Source of the DNA: Massariosphaeria phaeospora
Lineage: Eukaryota; Ascomycota; Dothideomycetes; Pleosporales
Direction of reading: 5' to 3'
Assembly: GCA_011032825.1 (NCBI GenBank)
Contig: JAADJZ010000012.1
Coordinates: 1 to 64,000, forward strand
DNA: 64,000 nt
Shown: positions 20,919-31,772 of the stretch, piece after piece
How the letters are laid out: every line of letters starts with the position of its first letter
Numbering within the stretch: the stretch's first letter is position 1
The notes under the pieces: generated by a model
What the model saw: only the letters and a program-made list of their open reading frames with translations
Databases searched by the model: none
What the model was told of the DNA's origin: nothing
Made by a program: the position numbers and the translations under genes

Positions 20919-21942
20919 AGTGGAAAGATTTGCTTAGCAAGACCCGTCTATCTAGCGAATCGAAAGATGTGTGGTTGGAGATAGAGGCAACATCTAGGAA
21001 AAGCGGTCGATATATAGACACAAGAACAAAGAGCGCGCTGTTGACATCCTAAGCTCAATCCGGCGGCTGTAGAGACTGATAGCGTGTTGGCCACACCAAG
21101 ACAAAAGAACAGCCATCAGTGACGTTGAAGGTTCGTCCGTTTCCGGCTGATCGGCGCTCTTTCAAAGCTGGCCAACCGAAATACCCTTAAGCTCGAGAAC
21201 CAACATGCCCAGCTCTCCGGCTTTTCGCATTCTCGAACAGATTAAGATTTTCGAGTCGTTCTCTGGCGTTGTTCAACGCCCTAATGTAATTTCCAAAACT
21301 GAGCCTATGGCAATGTTGCAGGCGAGTAAATCGATTAGAAAATTAGACTGCTTAGTGTTAAACACATGGATATTGATTCATGCGGCGCGAGGACGTGAGG
21401 AGAACAACAATGCGCTACTCGTTACCTCTCTCGTCTTTGTCCAATGTGAACTCGACCGTTCCTTTCAAGGCGTTTTTCTTGATGTTGATTGGCCACCGCA
21501 GCCCCGCCATGCTTACCGTGTCCGTGCGCGCGGCGTCCGGAGTCGCGCGGCGTCCGCGCAACAACATGCTCACTACTGCAAAGATAAGTTTATTGCAACA
21601 GCTACAACAGCTATTATTACAAGATTTTCTAGTAGAGCGACTGTATACATGCTCGCTATCAACTTGTATTGATTATATTTACGTGGAAGCCTAATAGCGC
21701 GGCCGCAGAAGTTATTGGTGTTTTCCGAAATACCTTTGATATGAACCGTGCGCTGGAACTAGGTGGCGCCGAACCGCCGAGGCATCAAGGTCCTAGCGTT
21801 TTTGTATGTAGAATTACGCCGATAGAGTCCAATTTCACCCACCTCGCCACATTGAGCCATATTTGGCCTATCTCAACGTCAGTATACGTTTTTGGTGTTT
21901 TGTGTGATTATTGACTGTGATAGGCGCCCGGCGCTACTTCGG
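20919..21942. other. about 1 kb without a convincing gene
   Basis: Short frames exist (for example 21205-21672 plus, 155 codons) but they overlap another frame of similar length, lack recognisable motifs and end in sequence that turns AT-rich. The first about 100 bp would hold the promoter of the phosphotransferase gene. I cannot support a gene here. Confidence 0.45.
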
Positions 21943-23051
21943 ATGGACGAAAATCGCTCTCTGCGAGCCACCCGGGCCAAGTGGGCGACCGTAGCATTCG
22001 ACGCAGGTACGAATCCGCCCGGCGTCAAAAAGGCAGGCAAACGTAAGGCGCCTGCTAGCGGGACCTAGCCAGACAATGGAGCACCTAAAAAGGCAGACAA
22101 ACGGTCTACGGCCGTCCGCAGAGGAGGCCTGGCGAGGCAGGCGCTCGAACCTACGTCTGGCAACAATCGCGCCCCGGTCACAGCGAGCGAGCCATCAGGC
22201 GCCCGAAACGCAGAGCCATCGGGCGCCCAAAACGCGGGGCCATCGGGCGCCCAAAACGCGGGGCCATCGGGCGCCCAAAACGCAGAGATTGTGGAGCTGA
22301 CGGAGGACGACGATCTCGGCGAGGATTTTGACGACGCGGGTCTCGATTTGTATAGCGGAGAGGGCGTAGCTGCGACGGCAGCCGTCGAAGAGTTTGCGAA
22401 AGGCGTCGAGAGCGCGCCCCCAGCCGGATCTCAGCGAGGAAATCGTGGCGCGGAGAGTGTAGGTGTGAGAGAGGGCGTAGGTGCAGAGATTGCTAATAGA
22501 GAGCGCCTAGCTGCCCGTGACGTCAGCGAGGGCCTGTTTGTGCGAGATGAGGTGGATGAGGCTCGAATTGACGATACTCTCGTCAACGTACGCCGGCGAG
22601 CAGGCGTAGGCAACTTTGACAAGGCGGCGATTGCTACTGCGTATGATAGCGACGCTGTTCGGCTGTACAATCTCGATGAGGCAGAGTTGTGGCGCTAGGT
22701 TGACGATACGATTTACGAGCAGCGAGATAAGTTGCCTGTAAAGTTTAGCAGTCTAACGGCTACCGTTTTTCACGATAAGATGACGAGAAACGATCGTTAG
22801 GTGATCTCGCTGCGCAAGGAGACGCTTATGGATTTCTATAAAGTCAAGAAGTTGCTGCGGAGAATCATTGAGCGATACTCATAGCCACCCAATGTGGATT
22901 TTGAGTTGCTATTGGCGCCGGCGGATGCTCTGGCGCCTGTAGCTGCTACTAGCTAAACTTAGGCTAGGCTATCTCAGTCTCAGCGTCCGCGGATTGCTAC
23001 AAATATACAAAAGCAAGGCTTTGCTAATACAATTAAGGCAGAAGTTATAGG
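21943..23051 (+). pseudogene. acidic low-complexity protein pseudogene with stop codons of RIP type
   Basis: One reading frame runs from the ATG at 21943 to the transposon insertion at 23054 and is interrupted only by TAG/TAA codons at about 22066, 22696, 22798, 22882 and two near 22955; each is where CAG or CAA would give a continuous Gln-containing protein. Visible parts: a basic Lys/Ala-rich N terminus, an eight-residue repeat (PSGAQNAG-like) at 22193-22287, an acidic stretch VELTEDDDLGEDFDDAGLDL, and a C-terminal charged part. I do not recognise the family. The same frame may continue after the insertion (26767 onward) in a more AT-rich, more mutated form. It could be an accessory ORF of a larger mobile element or a host gene caught at the repeat border. 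Confidence 0.6.
22193..22287 (+). repeat. 24-bp in-frame tandem repeat, four units
   Basis: Four units of 24 bp (22193, 22217, 22241, 22265), consensus CATCGGGCGCCCAAAACGCG plus GGGC; units 2 and 3 are identical. The period of eight codons keeps the frame of the surrounding pseudogene, adding a PSGAQNAG-type octapeptide. High G+C here contrasts with the AT-rich block starting 0.8 kb downstream. Confidence 0.92.
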
Positions 23052-23053
23052 TA

Positions 23054-26000
23054 ACGTACCTCACGGGTAGTCGGGCCACACGGGTTCGCGGGACACTTTT
23101 GCCAAGCCTCTATCAACTCTACCTATGTACACGATGCTTCAACAACAACACTAGATAGAACCTTCTAATAAACGTCAGATACAGACTGCCTTTTAAGCTT
23201 TTAAACAAAACGCGACACTCTTTTTGCAACGCGCTGCAGCTATCTATAACGTTTCTCGAACAACACTAAGCTATTAACGCGCTAGACGACCTTCACAAGC
23301 AAATTATAAGCCTAAATTAATAAATCTAACAAAGACTAAAGAGAGCGTAGTTGTTGAGTAACGTAAACCACTAGTAACCCGGCCAAACCAGTAACCCGGC
23401 CAAAAATGCTTGGCACAACCAACTTATCTCAAAGAACATTAAATTAATTGCTATCGAACAAGGAACCTGCGTACGTCGTGCTAGCTTTAGATTTAAAAGC
23501 TTCTTCTGTATTCTTTTGGCAGGTTCGGGCATTGTGCCTTGTATTACTACAGTTTTTACAGCGCTGTAGAGCTAGTTGTGCTCTTTTTTAACTCTCTCTA
23601 CTACGCGCTTTCTTTAATAGCTAAAGCGCTGTAGACGCTTTAGCAGCTACTTGCGCTAATCTGTTACTATACTCTATTGTACTGCTATGCTAAATTCGCT
23701 TCCGTTTGCGCAATTTCTGCTTAGTTATCTCTGCTAATTAATCTTTAAGCTCTTTAATACAGTAGTCTTTAAGCGCGTTCTAATGCAGCATTAATTTAGC
23801 TTTTTTTACAAGCTAAAAGAAGCTACTCTGCGCTAAAGTAAGCGATCTAGTAATAAAATCGCGTACTAGCTTTAATTGCGATCTAAATTTGAGTGTATTG
23901 CTTGGAGTTTTTAACTGCCACAGCGTTTCTAGTGCAAAAAGTAGTAGCAAGGTACGCAGTCGTACTTTAAAACAACTAAGAACTACCTGCGCGTTGATAG
24001 AAACTAGCTTTAAAACTTTAAAAGCTTTTTTGCAGTTCTTTGTTGTAAACACTTCAAAAAACGCGTTTTTAAAAGCTAGCAAAAAGCTTTCTTTGTTAAT
24101 ATAAAAAACGCGCTAGCGCGCTAAGTCTCAAACGCGTTAAGAGCACTTTAGCTTTAGCAGCAAAAAGCAAACTACATTTAGCAGCTAAAGAATATAAAAT
24201 AAATAAGCTAGCATGCAAAGCGTAAGAATCTTGTTTTTAAAGCAATAGTTTTTAAAATTCTAAGATTAGTAGCTCTTATAGCCGTTTAAAATAAGTAGCT
24301 AATACTTTTTTACCTAACGCGCTTTTGTATGCGCGTTAAAGTACTTTAACTATTTAAAACTAAAAGCGTTGTTTGTCTAGCTGTTCTTAAAAACTAAAAG
24401 CTTCTAATTGCTAAGTATAAAGTTTTTCTTGTACTATGCTAAAATGTAAACGCGCTTTTTGTAGATAATAAACAGCGAGATTGCGTACTCTACGGCGCAA
24501 ATGCTCTAGATAACTATTACCTACTTTCGATTGCCTAGCTGAATAAAATTAAGTTGAGTACGTTTCTAAAAGCTTGTAACGACTTTTATAGAGCTAATTA
24601 CGCTTATTTAGAAGCTAGTTTTGTTAAAGTTGTGCACGTCGTTGTTGTAAACGCTGTACTTAGCTTTAGTGTTCTCTACTAGCTTAAACCACGCGCTAAT
24701 TATCTCTAGATTCTTTTGAAGTATTCTCTGCCTATTCTTAGCTTAATTAAAAGCTATTTTGAGCTTAGATAAACGCGTTACGAAGCGCGCAGGCTAGTTC
24801 TTGCTTACTAGCCTGCTACTACGCTTGCCTAGCAGTTTATCAGCTATATTAGCTACTTTAGATAAAAAAAGCGCAAATTCTTGCGCGTTAAAGTTAAGAA
24901 TGTATTAGATAATTGTTTTTTTTTAGTGCTTGTAAGCTTACAGAGAGTAAACGTAGTTTTTAAGCTAAAAAGTGTTTCTTTATTGCGTTTAGCAAGTCGA
25001 CGGTAATTAATAGTAAAAGACTATGCAGCTGCGTAGAAGCTTTAGAATTTGCTAGCTCTAAAAGCTTTAAGAGCAAAGAGAAGTTTGCCTTTGTGTTTAC
25101 GTAATTGCGCGTTCGTAGGTGTAAGCATAGTAGAAGCAAGTTAGTATTCGTAGTCTTAGCGTTTTTTAGCTAGGTTACTAGTTTAGCTAAGTTACTAGTA
25201 GTTTACGTTATATACTTAAGCTTATATCGCGCAGATTTTCTTTTAAGCTCGCAGCTATAGCTGATATAGCCAATTCTTTGCGCGCAAAGCGCAATCTAAG
25301 CTAGGTTAGCTTAAACTAGTCTAGTACGTAGGTTATGCACTACTTTAAGTTTACAATAAAGTTTAATCGCAAGTACAATTACAAAAAAGCGCTTTGCAAA
25401 AATTTTAAAGTTATTTAGAGCTAGTTTCGCCTAGTAGCTAATATAAAAGCTAAGTATAGTATCTAAAATGTAAACACGTACAACTTTAACAAAACAAGCT
25501 TTATAATAGGCTAGATATTAACTAAAGCAGTTGTTATAGCTTTAGAGAAACGAGAACGGCTAAAGGCAATATAGCAAGGTAATAGAAAGTAAACAACAGT
25601 TATCCAAAGCATCAACGCAACAAAGTAAGCTATTTTACTTTTTATTATTTTTAAAAGCTAATACTACTTCTTTGCTTAGTATAAAGAAAAGTATTTGCTT
25701 TAAAACTAGGTTATTGCAGTTTCTAAAAAGAGCTAGACAGCAAATAAACTTAAGCTATAGTAGTTAAAGCACTTTAATAAGTATACAAAAAAAAGAGTAG
25801 TTAGCAGCTACTAACTACTCGCAATTAATAGCTATAAAAGCTATAACTCGTTTGCATTCTAGCAATACTACAAGAAAAACAAAATTATTACTATTTGCAT
25901 TTTTTCGCACTTATTGCACTTTTTGCAGCTTTTTAATGTAGGTTGTTTTGCTTTTTTAAAGAAAGCGTACAAGCGCTAAGCTAAAGATTTTATACGCAAC

Positions 26001-26764
26001 TAAATTACTTACATTACAAAACTTAAGTTTTTACTATACTTTATACGCGCCTATAATGCAGCAATTACTTTTAGTAATATTCAAAAAAAGTTTCAAGGCG
26101 CTAGATTGGTTCTATTTAACTTAGAACGAGTTATAACAGCTTTTAACGTTTAGCTACGTACTCTATTATTACTACTTTTTAGCAATAAGCTCTAGCAGTT
26201 GCAAACTTTAAGCAATACTTTTAAATTAAAGTCGCAATTAAAGCTTGTAAAAGCAAGAATTTAAAGGTATATAAATAGCTCGCTAACTTTTATAGTAAAT
26301 GCTTTTAAAAAAGTTTTAAAAGAAGCAGCTATTATTGCGCACAAGCTAGTGTTAGCGCAATAGAAAATAGCTAAGCTAAAAGTAGCAAATAAAGCTGCTA
26401 CGCAACGTAGATTGCATAAAAAAGAGTAAGTTTAAGTAGAAAAAACTTTAATAGTTAAAAATAAAGCTTGTTTAACTACTCTAAAAGAGTTTAAAACGCG
26501 TAGTAATAAAAAAAAGCTAAAAACGCAAGTGCGCGCTAGAGCAAGTAAACTATTTTAAAAGTAGTGTAGATAGTGCAATTAAACTAAACATAACGCGCGT
26601 ACGTGTAAGCAAGTAGCAAAAGTAAACTTTAAATAATATTTTAAGTTAAATTGCTTTATATAGAGCTAAAATAAGCTGTTTTGCGCTAGAATAGAGTAGT
26701 TTTGGTAGAAGCTTAGCAAAAGTATCTTGCGAACTCGTGTAGCTTAACTACTCGTAAAGTACGT
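23054..26764 (+). mobile_element. Fot1-like family 1, copy d, host of a pogo element
   Basis: TA duplications at 23052-23053 and 26765-26766. The left terminal repeat is the least mutated of the family (ACGTACCTCACGGGTAGTCG and onward, 54 bp), while the right one reads ...CTCGTAAAGTACGT. The transposase is on the plus strand, opened after GTTGTTGAG at 23358 and resumed at 25211 with the same region as in copy a (TATACTTAAGCTTAT); the zinc-knuckle region is near 26565-26610. The 5' 300 bp next to the GC island keep many C/G bases that are T/A in the other copies. It interrupts the acidic pseudogene. Confidence 0.9.
23361..25208 (-). mobile_element. pogo/Fot1-type transposon, family 3, copy a (nested)
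   Basis: 1848 bp between TA duplications (23359-23360, 25209-25210) inside family 1 copy d. The ends read ACGTAAACCACTAGTAACCC at the left and, reverse-complemented, ACGTAAACTACTAGTAAC at the right, with a GTAACCCGGCCAAA-type motif repeated twice. The transposase is on the minus strand; its zinc knuckle RCKNCSNTRHNARTC is readable near 23540-23590, the same CxxC-x4-HNxRTC arrangement as families 1 and 2. It is interrupted by many stops, but an 89-codon open stretch remains at 23813-24082. Confidence 0.87.
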
Positions 26765-26766
26765 TA

Positions 26767-26982
26767 ACAGCTACTTAATAGAAATAATAAACAAGTAGCA
26801 GTGTAAAAATACGTACTGTATAAACTACAAACGCCTTTGCTAAGTTTTTAGCTAAGTTAATAAATAGCTAAATCGATAGAAAAACTATTATCTAGTTTCT
26901 AGCAATATTGTAGCTATATAGTGTAAAGAAATTAACGCTAGCCGTAGCAGCGTTAAGAAGCTATTAGATTATATTACGTTAG
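26767..26982 (+). pseudogene. possible continuation of the acidic pseudogene, AT-rich
   Basis: Directly after the right end of the Fot1-like element. If the insertion and one TA are ignored, the frame of the 21943 pseudogene continues here as a short peptide (NSYLIEIINKQQ...) with occasional stops. The sequence is far more AT-rich than the left part. No family recognised; the continuity is an inference. Confidence 0.35.
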
Positions 26983-26984
26983 TA

Positions 26985-27163
26985 ACGTACTTTACGAGTA
27001 GTTAAGCTACACGAGTTTGCAAAATACTTTTGCTAAGCTTTTACTAAAACTAGGCTAGCGAATAAGTATAGGTTAAGTTAAAGTTAGGTCAAATTCGCAC
27101 GAACTAGAAAACGAAAATCAAAATCTTTACTTTTTAATATCTTATCTAATACTATAGATATAC
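26985..27163. repeat. solo Fot1-like terminal repeat plus MITE-H fragment
   Basis: After a TA at 26983-26984, 26985-27050 matches the family 1 left terminal region (ACGTACTTTACGAGTAGTTA...TTTTGCTAAGC) and stops. It is followed by a piece starting GCTAGCGAATAAGTATAGG, which resembles the first bases of the hAT-like MITE, then unique AT-rich sequence up to the next MITE. Both are fragments. Confidence 0.6.
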
Positions 27164-27165
27164 TA

Positions 27166-27589
27166 ACGTACTCTACGAGCGAGTAAGCTACACAAGCAAG
27201 TAAGCTACTAAATTTTACTAAAGAAAATTAATAATCTAGAGCTTAATAACTCTTAACCTACTTAATAAAATTCTTTAAAATTTTTACTACTAAGCTGCAT
27301 CTATATAAACTTTTAGATTTCTAGATTACTAAGCTACAACTTTAGTATTTAGAAAGTTATTAAAGAAAAGCTTAAATTATTAGTGCGCTCTAAGCTATCT
27401 ACTTTTCTAGACTAGCTAAAGCTTAGTAATCTTAGAACTAGAAAGTTTATATATACAGAAATAATATATTAAATTTTTAGAAAATTCTATTAATTAGGTA
27501 AAGAGTTATTAAGCTCTAGATTATTGATTTTCTTTAGTAAAATTTAGTAGCCTACTCGCTTGTGTAGCTTACTCGCTTGTAGAGTACGT
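27166..27589. mobile_element. MITE-P copy d
   Basis: 424 bp, TA duplications at 27164-27165 and 27590-27591, terminal repeats beginning ACGTACTCTACGAGCGAG, interior matching copies a and b throughout. Non-coding. Confidence 0.88.
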
Positions 27590-27591
27590 TA

Positions 27592-28834
27592 CAACAACTA
27601 TTTAAAGTATTGCAAATTAGTAGCAGCTAGACATAGCTTTTACAAACTTTTTATACTTTTGCTAGCTTCTAACAGCTCGTAGTATAATGTTACAATAAAC
27701 TTTATTACAAAACTTTTACTATTAAAGTATATAAAGCAAGTATACAACTTTATTCTTGTTGTAGTAAACTGCTTAACTAAAATAGTTTACTATATTCTAG
27801 CTCGCGCTAATTAGATAGCAAAGAACTTTGCAATAGTTTAAATAAAAGAAATTGTAAAACTTTACAGCGTTTTAAAGAACGTTATTTTAAACTAAAGTTT
27901 TATTATAAACTCAAAGTTCTAGAACAGCTTCTGCTACTATTTTAGCTTAATAAGCGTTCTCTCTTTTACTTATTACTTTTAAACAAATAGTTAAACCAAA
28001 AAGCAAAATTAAACGCTAGAATAGTACTTTTAATGTTACTATTGCTTTGAACAAAACGATTAGACTATGTAGTTGCTAGTAGCGAAGTTCGCGTACAACA
28101 ATAGCTAATATGCAACTACAAAAATTACTTTTTTTGTAGCGTACTACAAAGCGTTTCTAAAAGCTCTAGATTAGTTTGAAATACTTTTTAGTAATAAACA
28201 GTTGTTTATAAAAACAAGTATAGTAGCTTACATAATTGCTCTTTAAGCTAAATACTAGCGCAAAATTAAAGCTGCAAACGCTTATTAAAAGAAGTATTTT
28301 AACAAGCGTAAAAAGCACATTTTGCTAAAGCAAAGTAACTAGGTGCTAATTTCAAACTACTACATGAAATCTACTAAGCTAAAGAAAAAGCTTAACTAAA
28401 AGTACGTAGAGCTAAGCACTATTGTAAACTAAATTAGCACTAACGCGTACTAAGTAGACTTTTTTAAACTAAAAATTGTTTATCTAGTCTTTTACGTATT
28501 CTTGTTAAAACTTTATAACTAAAAAAAGTTAATACCTTTTTAAAGTAAGCTTTTAGTAGATACTTTGCGCACTTTTAAAAACAACGTGTACTACGTTAAA
28601 AAAGTGCTTAATAAAAAAAATCTTTAGTTAGTACCTAAAAGTACCTCGTTAAATAAAAAAATACTTAAATAATAAAAACTTTTAGAAACTTAAGCTAAAT
28701 ATAAATGCAAATGCACTTAACTATTTATAAAAAAGAAAAAACATTTGTAGCAAAAGAAATAAAAAACGCAGTTTAGGCAATGTGCTTTTAAAAGAAAAAT
28801 AGTTAATACGTTTTACTCTATTACTTAACGCATA
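27592..28834 (+). pseudogene. Ty3/gypsy chromovirus integrase and chromodomain remnant
   Basis: Plus-strand reading with stops and frame changes shows gypsy integrase end motifs: a stretch like LEQYFQCYYCFEQN followed by AKFAYNNSQYATTK near 28080 (family form LPLAEFAYNNS.H.ST), then KKYFNKRKKHILLK near 28300, YVELSTIVNQISTNAYQV near 28410-28460 (GPF.I...NAY.L), and finally YYVKKVLNKKNL near 28590, which is the start of a chromodomain (D.YEVEKIL..K). Order and content fit the 3' part of a Ty3/gypsy chromovirus pol. It is cut at 28833 by a pogo element. LTRs not identified. Confidence 0.78.
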
Positions 28835-30678
28835 ACGTGTTTCATTAGTAAGTTGGCTACTTTAGTAAGTTGGCTACTAAACTCTAGCGTCGCGCACGCG
28901 CAGCGACGTAGTGCAACACTACAACAAATTACTATACTATACGCAATAGAATAATATTATTTAAAAGCAGTACTACTATTTATATTCTCTATTTCTACTT
29001 TACAGATGCAGGAATTATGCTCAATCTCGCTGCAACGGCCGCAGCGCTTCTCTGCGCGCACTTTCTTCGCAGGCGTCTCGCCGTTTTCACGACTACTACT
29101 CTCTTTTGCAGCAATTAAGTTAGATACTTTACTAACTATTAGAGTTTTTTTAACTTGTACGTATTGCCTTTTACAAGTTTTGCACTTTGTAAGCTTTTTA
29201 ATTGCGCTTTGCATACGCGCCTGTTTTTTTTGCAGCAACACTATATTATGCGCTATTTGCTGCGCGCTTTTACTTAGCTATTGTACCTGCTCGTTAAAAA
29301 AGCTTGCTAAGAAACTTAAGCGCTTTTGCATTCTCTGTTGAATAAGCGTAGTTTAAGCTTTTAGCTTTTTTGCGTTGCGCAGCGTCTTCGCTTTTTATGC
29401 AGCGTTGTTGCGCTGTAGCGAAGTTAGCGTGCGCAACTTTACATCAAGCTTTAATAACACTGCATTTAAGTTAAATAGAACTAATCTAGCGCTTTTAAAC
29501 TCTGCGCGAGCGTTTTTTTTAGTAAATATATGCTCGTAGGCAGCTTTAAAGGCTAGTAAAAAAGTTTCTTTGCTAATGTAGTAGATGTAGTTGCGCGCTA
29601 AAGCTAAAATACTATTGCTATAAAAGCGCTTTAGCGGCGCGAAGCAAGCGACGTTAAAAAGCTGCAGCAAGTGCGATAAGTAAAATAGCATGCAGAAAGT
29701 AATAATCTTGTTTTCTTTGCAGTAGTCTTAGAAAGCAAGCGAGCAATAGCTTTTGTAGCTGTTAATAATAAGTAGCCTGTACGCTTTTACAAACTTTGCA
29801 TGCGTATTAAAGTGTTTAAGCTAGTTAACCCTAAGATCGTTGCTCGTCTAGCTATTTAGACTAACTTGAATAACCTAGTCGCGTAGTATTTCTAGCTCAA
29901 ACTAGGTAGAGATTAGGACCTTGCTAGCGAAGATAATAAAGAGTAAAATGCGCTTCCTTGTTGCGCTGACAGCTTGTATTAAAGTAGTCTATTCGCAATT
30001 GCTAAGCTGTAGTTTTTTTGCTTTTTTAAGCTTATCTAAGCCTGTTACTACAAGCTAAGACGTAATTTTGCCTATTAAAAAGCTTAATTTATCAAAGTTC
30101 TAGGTATTCTTATTAAGGATATTGTACTTCGCTTTCACCGATTGAACTAGGCTGAACTAGGGCTCGATAACTGCTAGGTCTTTGCAGGCAGCTCGCTAGC
30201 GATTGTACAAACAGCTCCATCGCGTTCGCAGCTTAAGAGTACGCTTAATAAACCTATTAACCTAGCACTTGCTAGTAAAGTTGCATCTGCGCTTTTCTAG
30301 CAGTCTATCTGCTATATCTTGTATATGTGCCTTTAAAAGCAGTAAACCTTGTAGAGATTTGTTAAGTATACGCTGCACAATTGCTTCTTTCTCTAGTTTT
30401 GTAAAGCGCTTTAATTTTGGCTCGCAGTTGCGTTAAGAGCGTTTCTTAGCGCGTTGGTCTTAGATTGTTAATTAAAAGACTTTGTAAACTGCAGCAGCGC
30501 GCTTTTTGCTTTAAATCTGCTTAGATTAAATATTAGAAATAGCAATATATATATCGCCTTTAGTATAGGTACTTTGCGCGTTGTGTTGTTGAAACATTAC
30601 GTATTGTTGCCGCGCAGTCGCTGCGCCGGTGTTTAGTAGCCGACTTACTAAAGTAGCCAACTTACTAATGAAACACGT
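28835..30678 (-). mobile_element. pogo/Fot1-type transposon, family 2, copy b
   Basis: 1844 bp, the same length as copy a (15446-17289), with TA duplications at 28833-28834 and 30679-30680. The minus-strand transposase remnant includes the zinc knuckle RCGRCSEIEHNSCIC at 28957-29241 (one knuckle Arg is changed to Cys) and an open stretch at 29395-29691. Copies a and b differ mainly by C/T and G/A changes, as RIP would produce. Confidence 0.9.
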
Positions 30679-30680
30679 TA

Positions 30681-31379
30681 GTTAGCATTAAGATTTTTAA
30701 AAAATTTAAAATTTTCTAAGTTACGAACTTTTTTAAAAGAAATAATATATTATTTTACTATCGCGAGGCATAGCGTTAAGAAAGCTACTTAGTACTATTA
30801 TAAGCTAGTGTAGCACACTTTATAGCAAAGTAAAACAAAGTAAGTTTTAAAAATATATGCAAAACTATGCTACTCTTAAGCGAACTACTTTTATACTAAC
30901 TACTAAGTATTAGCTTTTGTTACGCTAAAATAAAGTTCTAAAACGCTAACGCCGTGCTCAAAAACTAATTTAAGCAAAAGAACTACTTTTAAAGCTACAA
31001 TAGCCTAAAAAGCTGCAATTTAACGCTAAGAACTACTAAGCTACTTACAACTTTTTAGCTAAAGTTTATAAACTTTACTATAAGCAACTTAACTTTCTTC
31101 GTAAATATACTTTTTTGTACTTTATTTTTTTTTAACTGCACGCTTTGCAGTTGCTTTTGTAAAATCCGCAAAAAGCTAAGCGCACTCGCAATTTCTTTTA
31201 GCTACTAGATTAATAACAACGCAAGCTTTTTTAGACTAAAATATGTTAATACGAGTTATAGTAGCTTATAATAGGCTAACATACTTTTTTACGCAAAGTA
31301 TTAGCTTGCTTAATGTTTTTTTAAAGTTTTGCTTTTGCCAACTAGTTAAACAACTGCTTAAAGTACTTCTACTAAAAAG
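30681..31379. other. AT-rich sequence, possible downstream part of the gypsy element
   Basis: Begins right after the family 2 insertion, so it should continue the gypsy element (end of pol, LTR). Runs of Phe/Asn/Lys codons with many stops are all that can be read; I could not find a polypurine tract or LTR border. Ends at the target duplication CTAAAAAG of the next MITE. Confidence 0.35.
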
Positions 31380-31772
31380 TAAGCTAGTAAATAAGTAGAA
31401 GTTAAGTTCGAGTTGAGTTAGCTTACGTTAAACTTCAACTTAACTCTAGCTTTAACTCGCGCTAGTTACTAAGCAGCTTGAGTTGAAATTGAGTTAAAGT
31501 AGTTAAAGCTTAGAGTTGTAGTTGAGTCTTACATAATATTTACAACTTATATTAACATTAAGTTTTCTATGTATATTTATTACATTTATTTATTATAGTT
31601 TCTTAACTATTTAGGTAACTCTAACTTAACTTTTAACCTAAAGCTTTAACTACTCTAACTTAACTTCTACCTACGCTAGGTTAACTCTAACTTAACTTTA
31701 ACTCAAGGTTTGTGCAACCTATAACTCAACCTATACCTATTAATAAGTACTTTCTACCTATTCGCTAGCGTA
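31380..31772. mobile_element. hAT-like MITE, longer relative (MITE-H2), complete copy
   Basis: 393 bp starting TAAGCTAGTAAATAAG and ending TTCGCTAGCGTA, with a perfect 8-bp duplication CTAAAAAG at 31372-31379 and 31773-31780. The right 80 bp resemble MITE-H; the interior is different. Non-coding. A second copy, split by insertions, lies at 33855-36848. Confidence 0.88.

Noticed and set aside
21205..21672. 155-residue plus-strand frame in the GC island
   Set aside because: Overlaps another frame, no motif, composition changes midway, no splice-site support.
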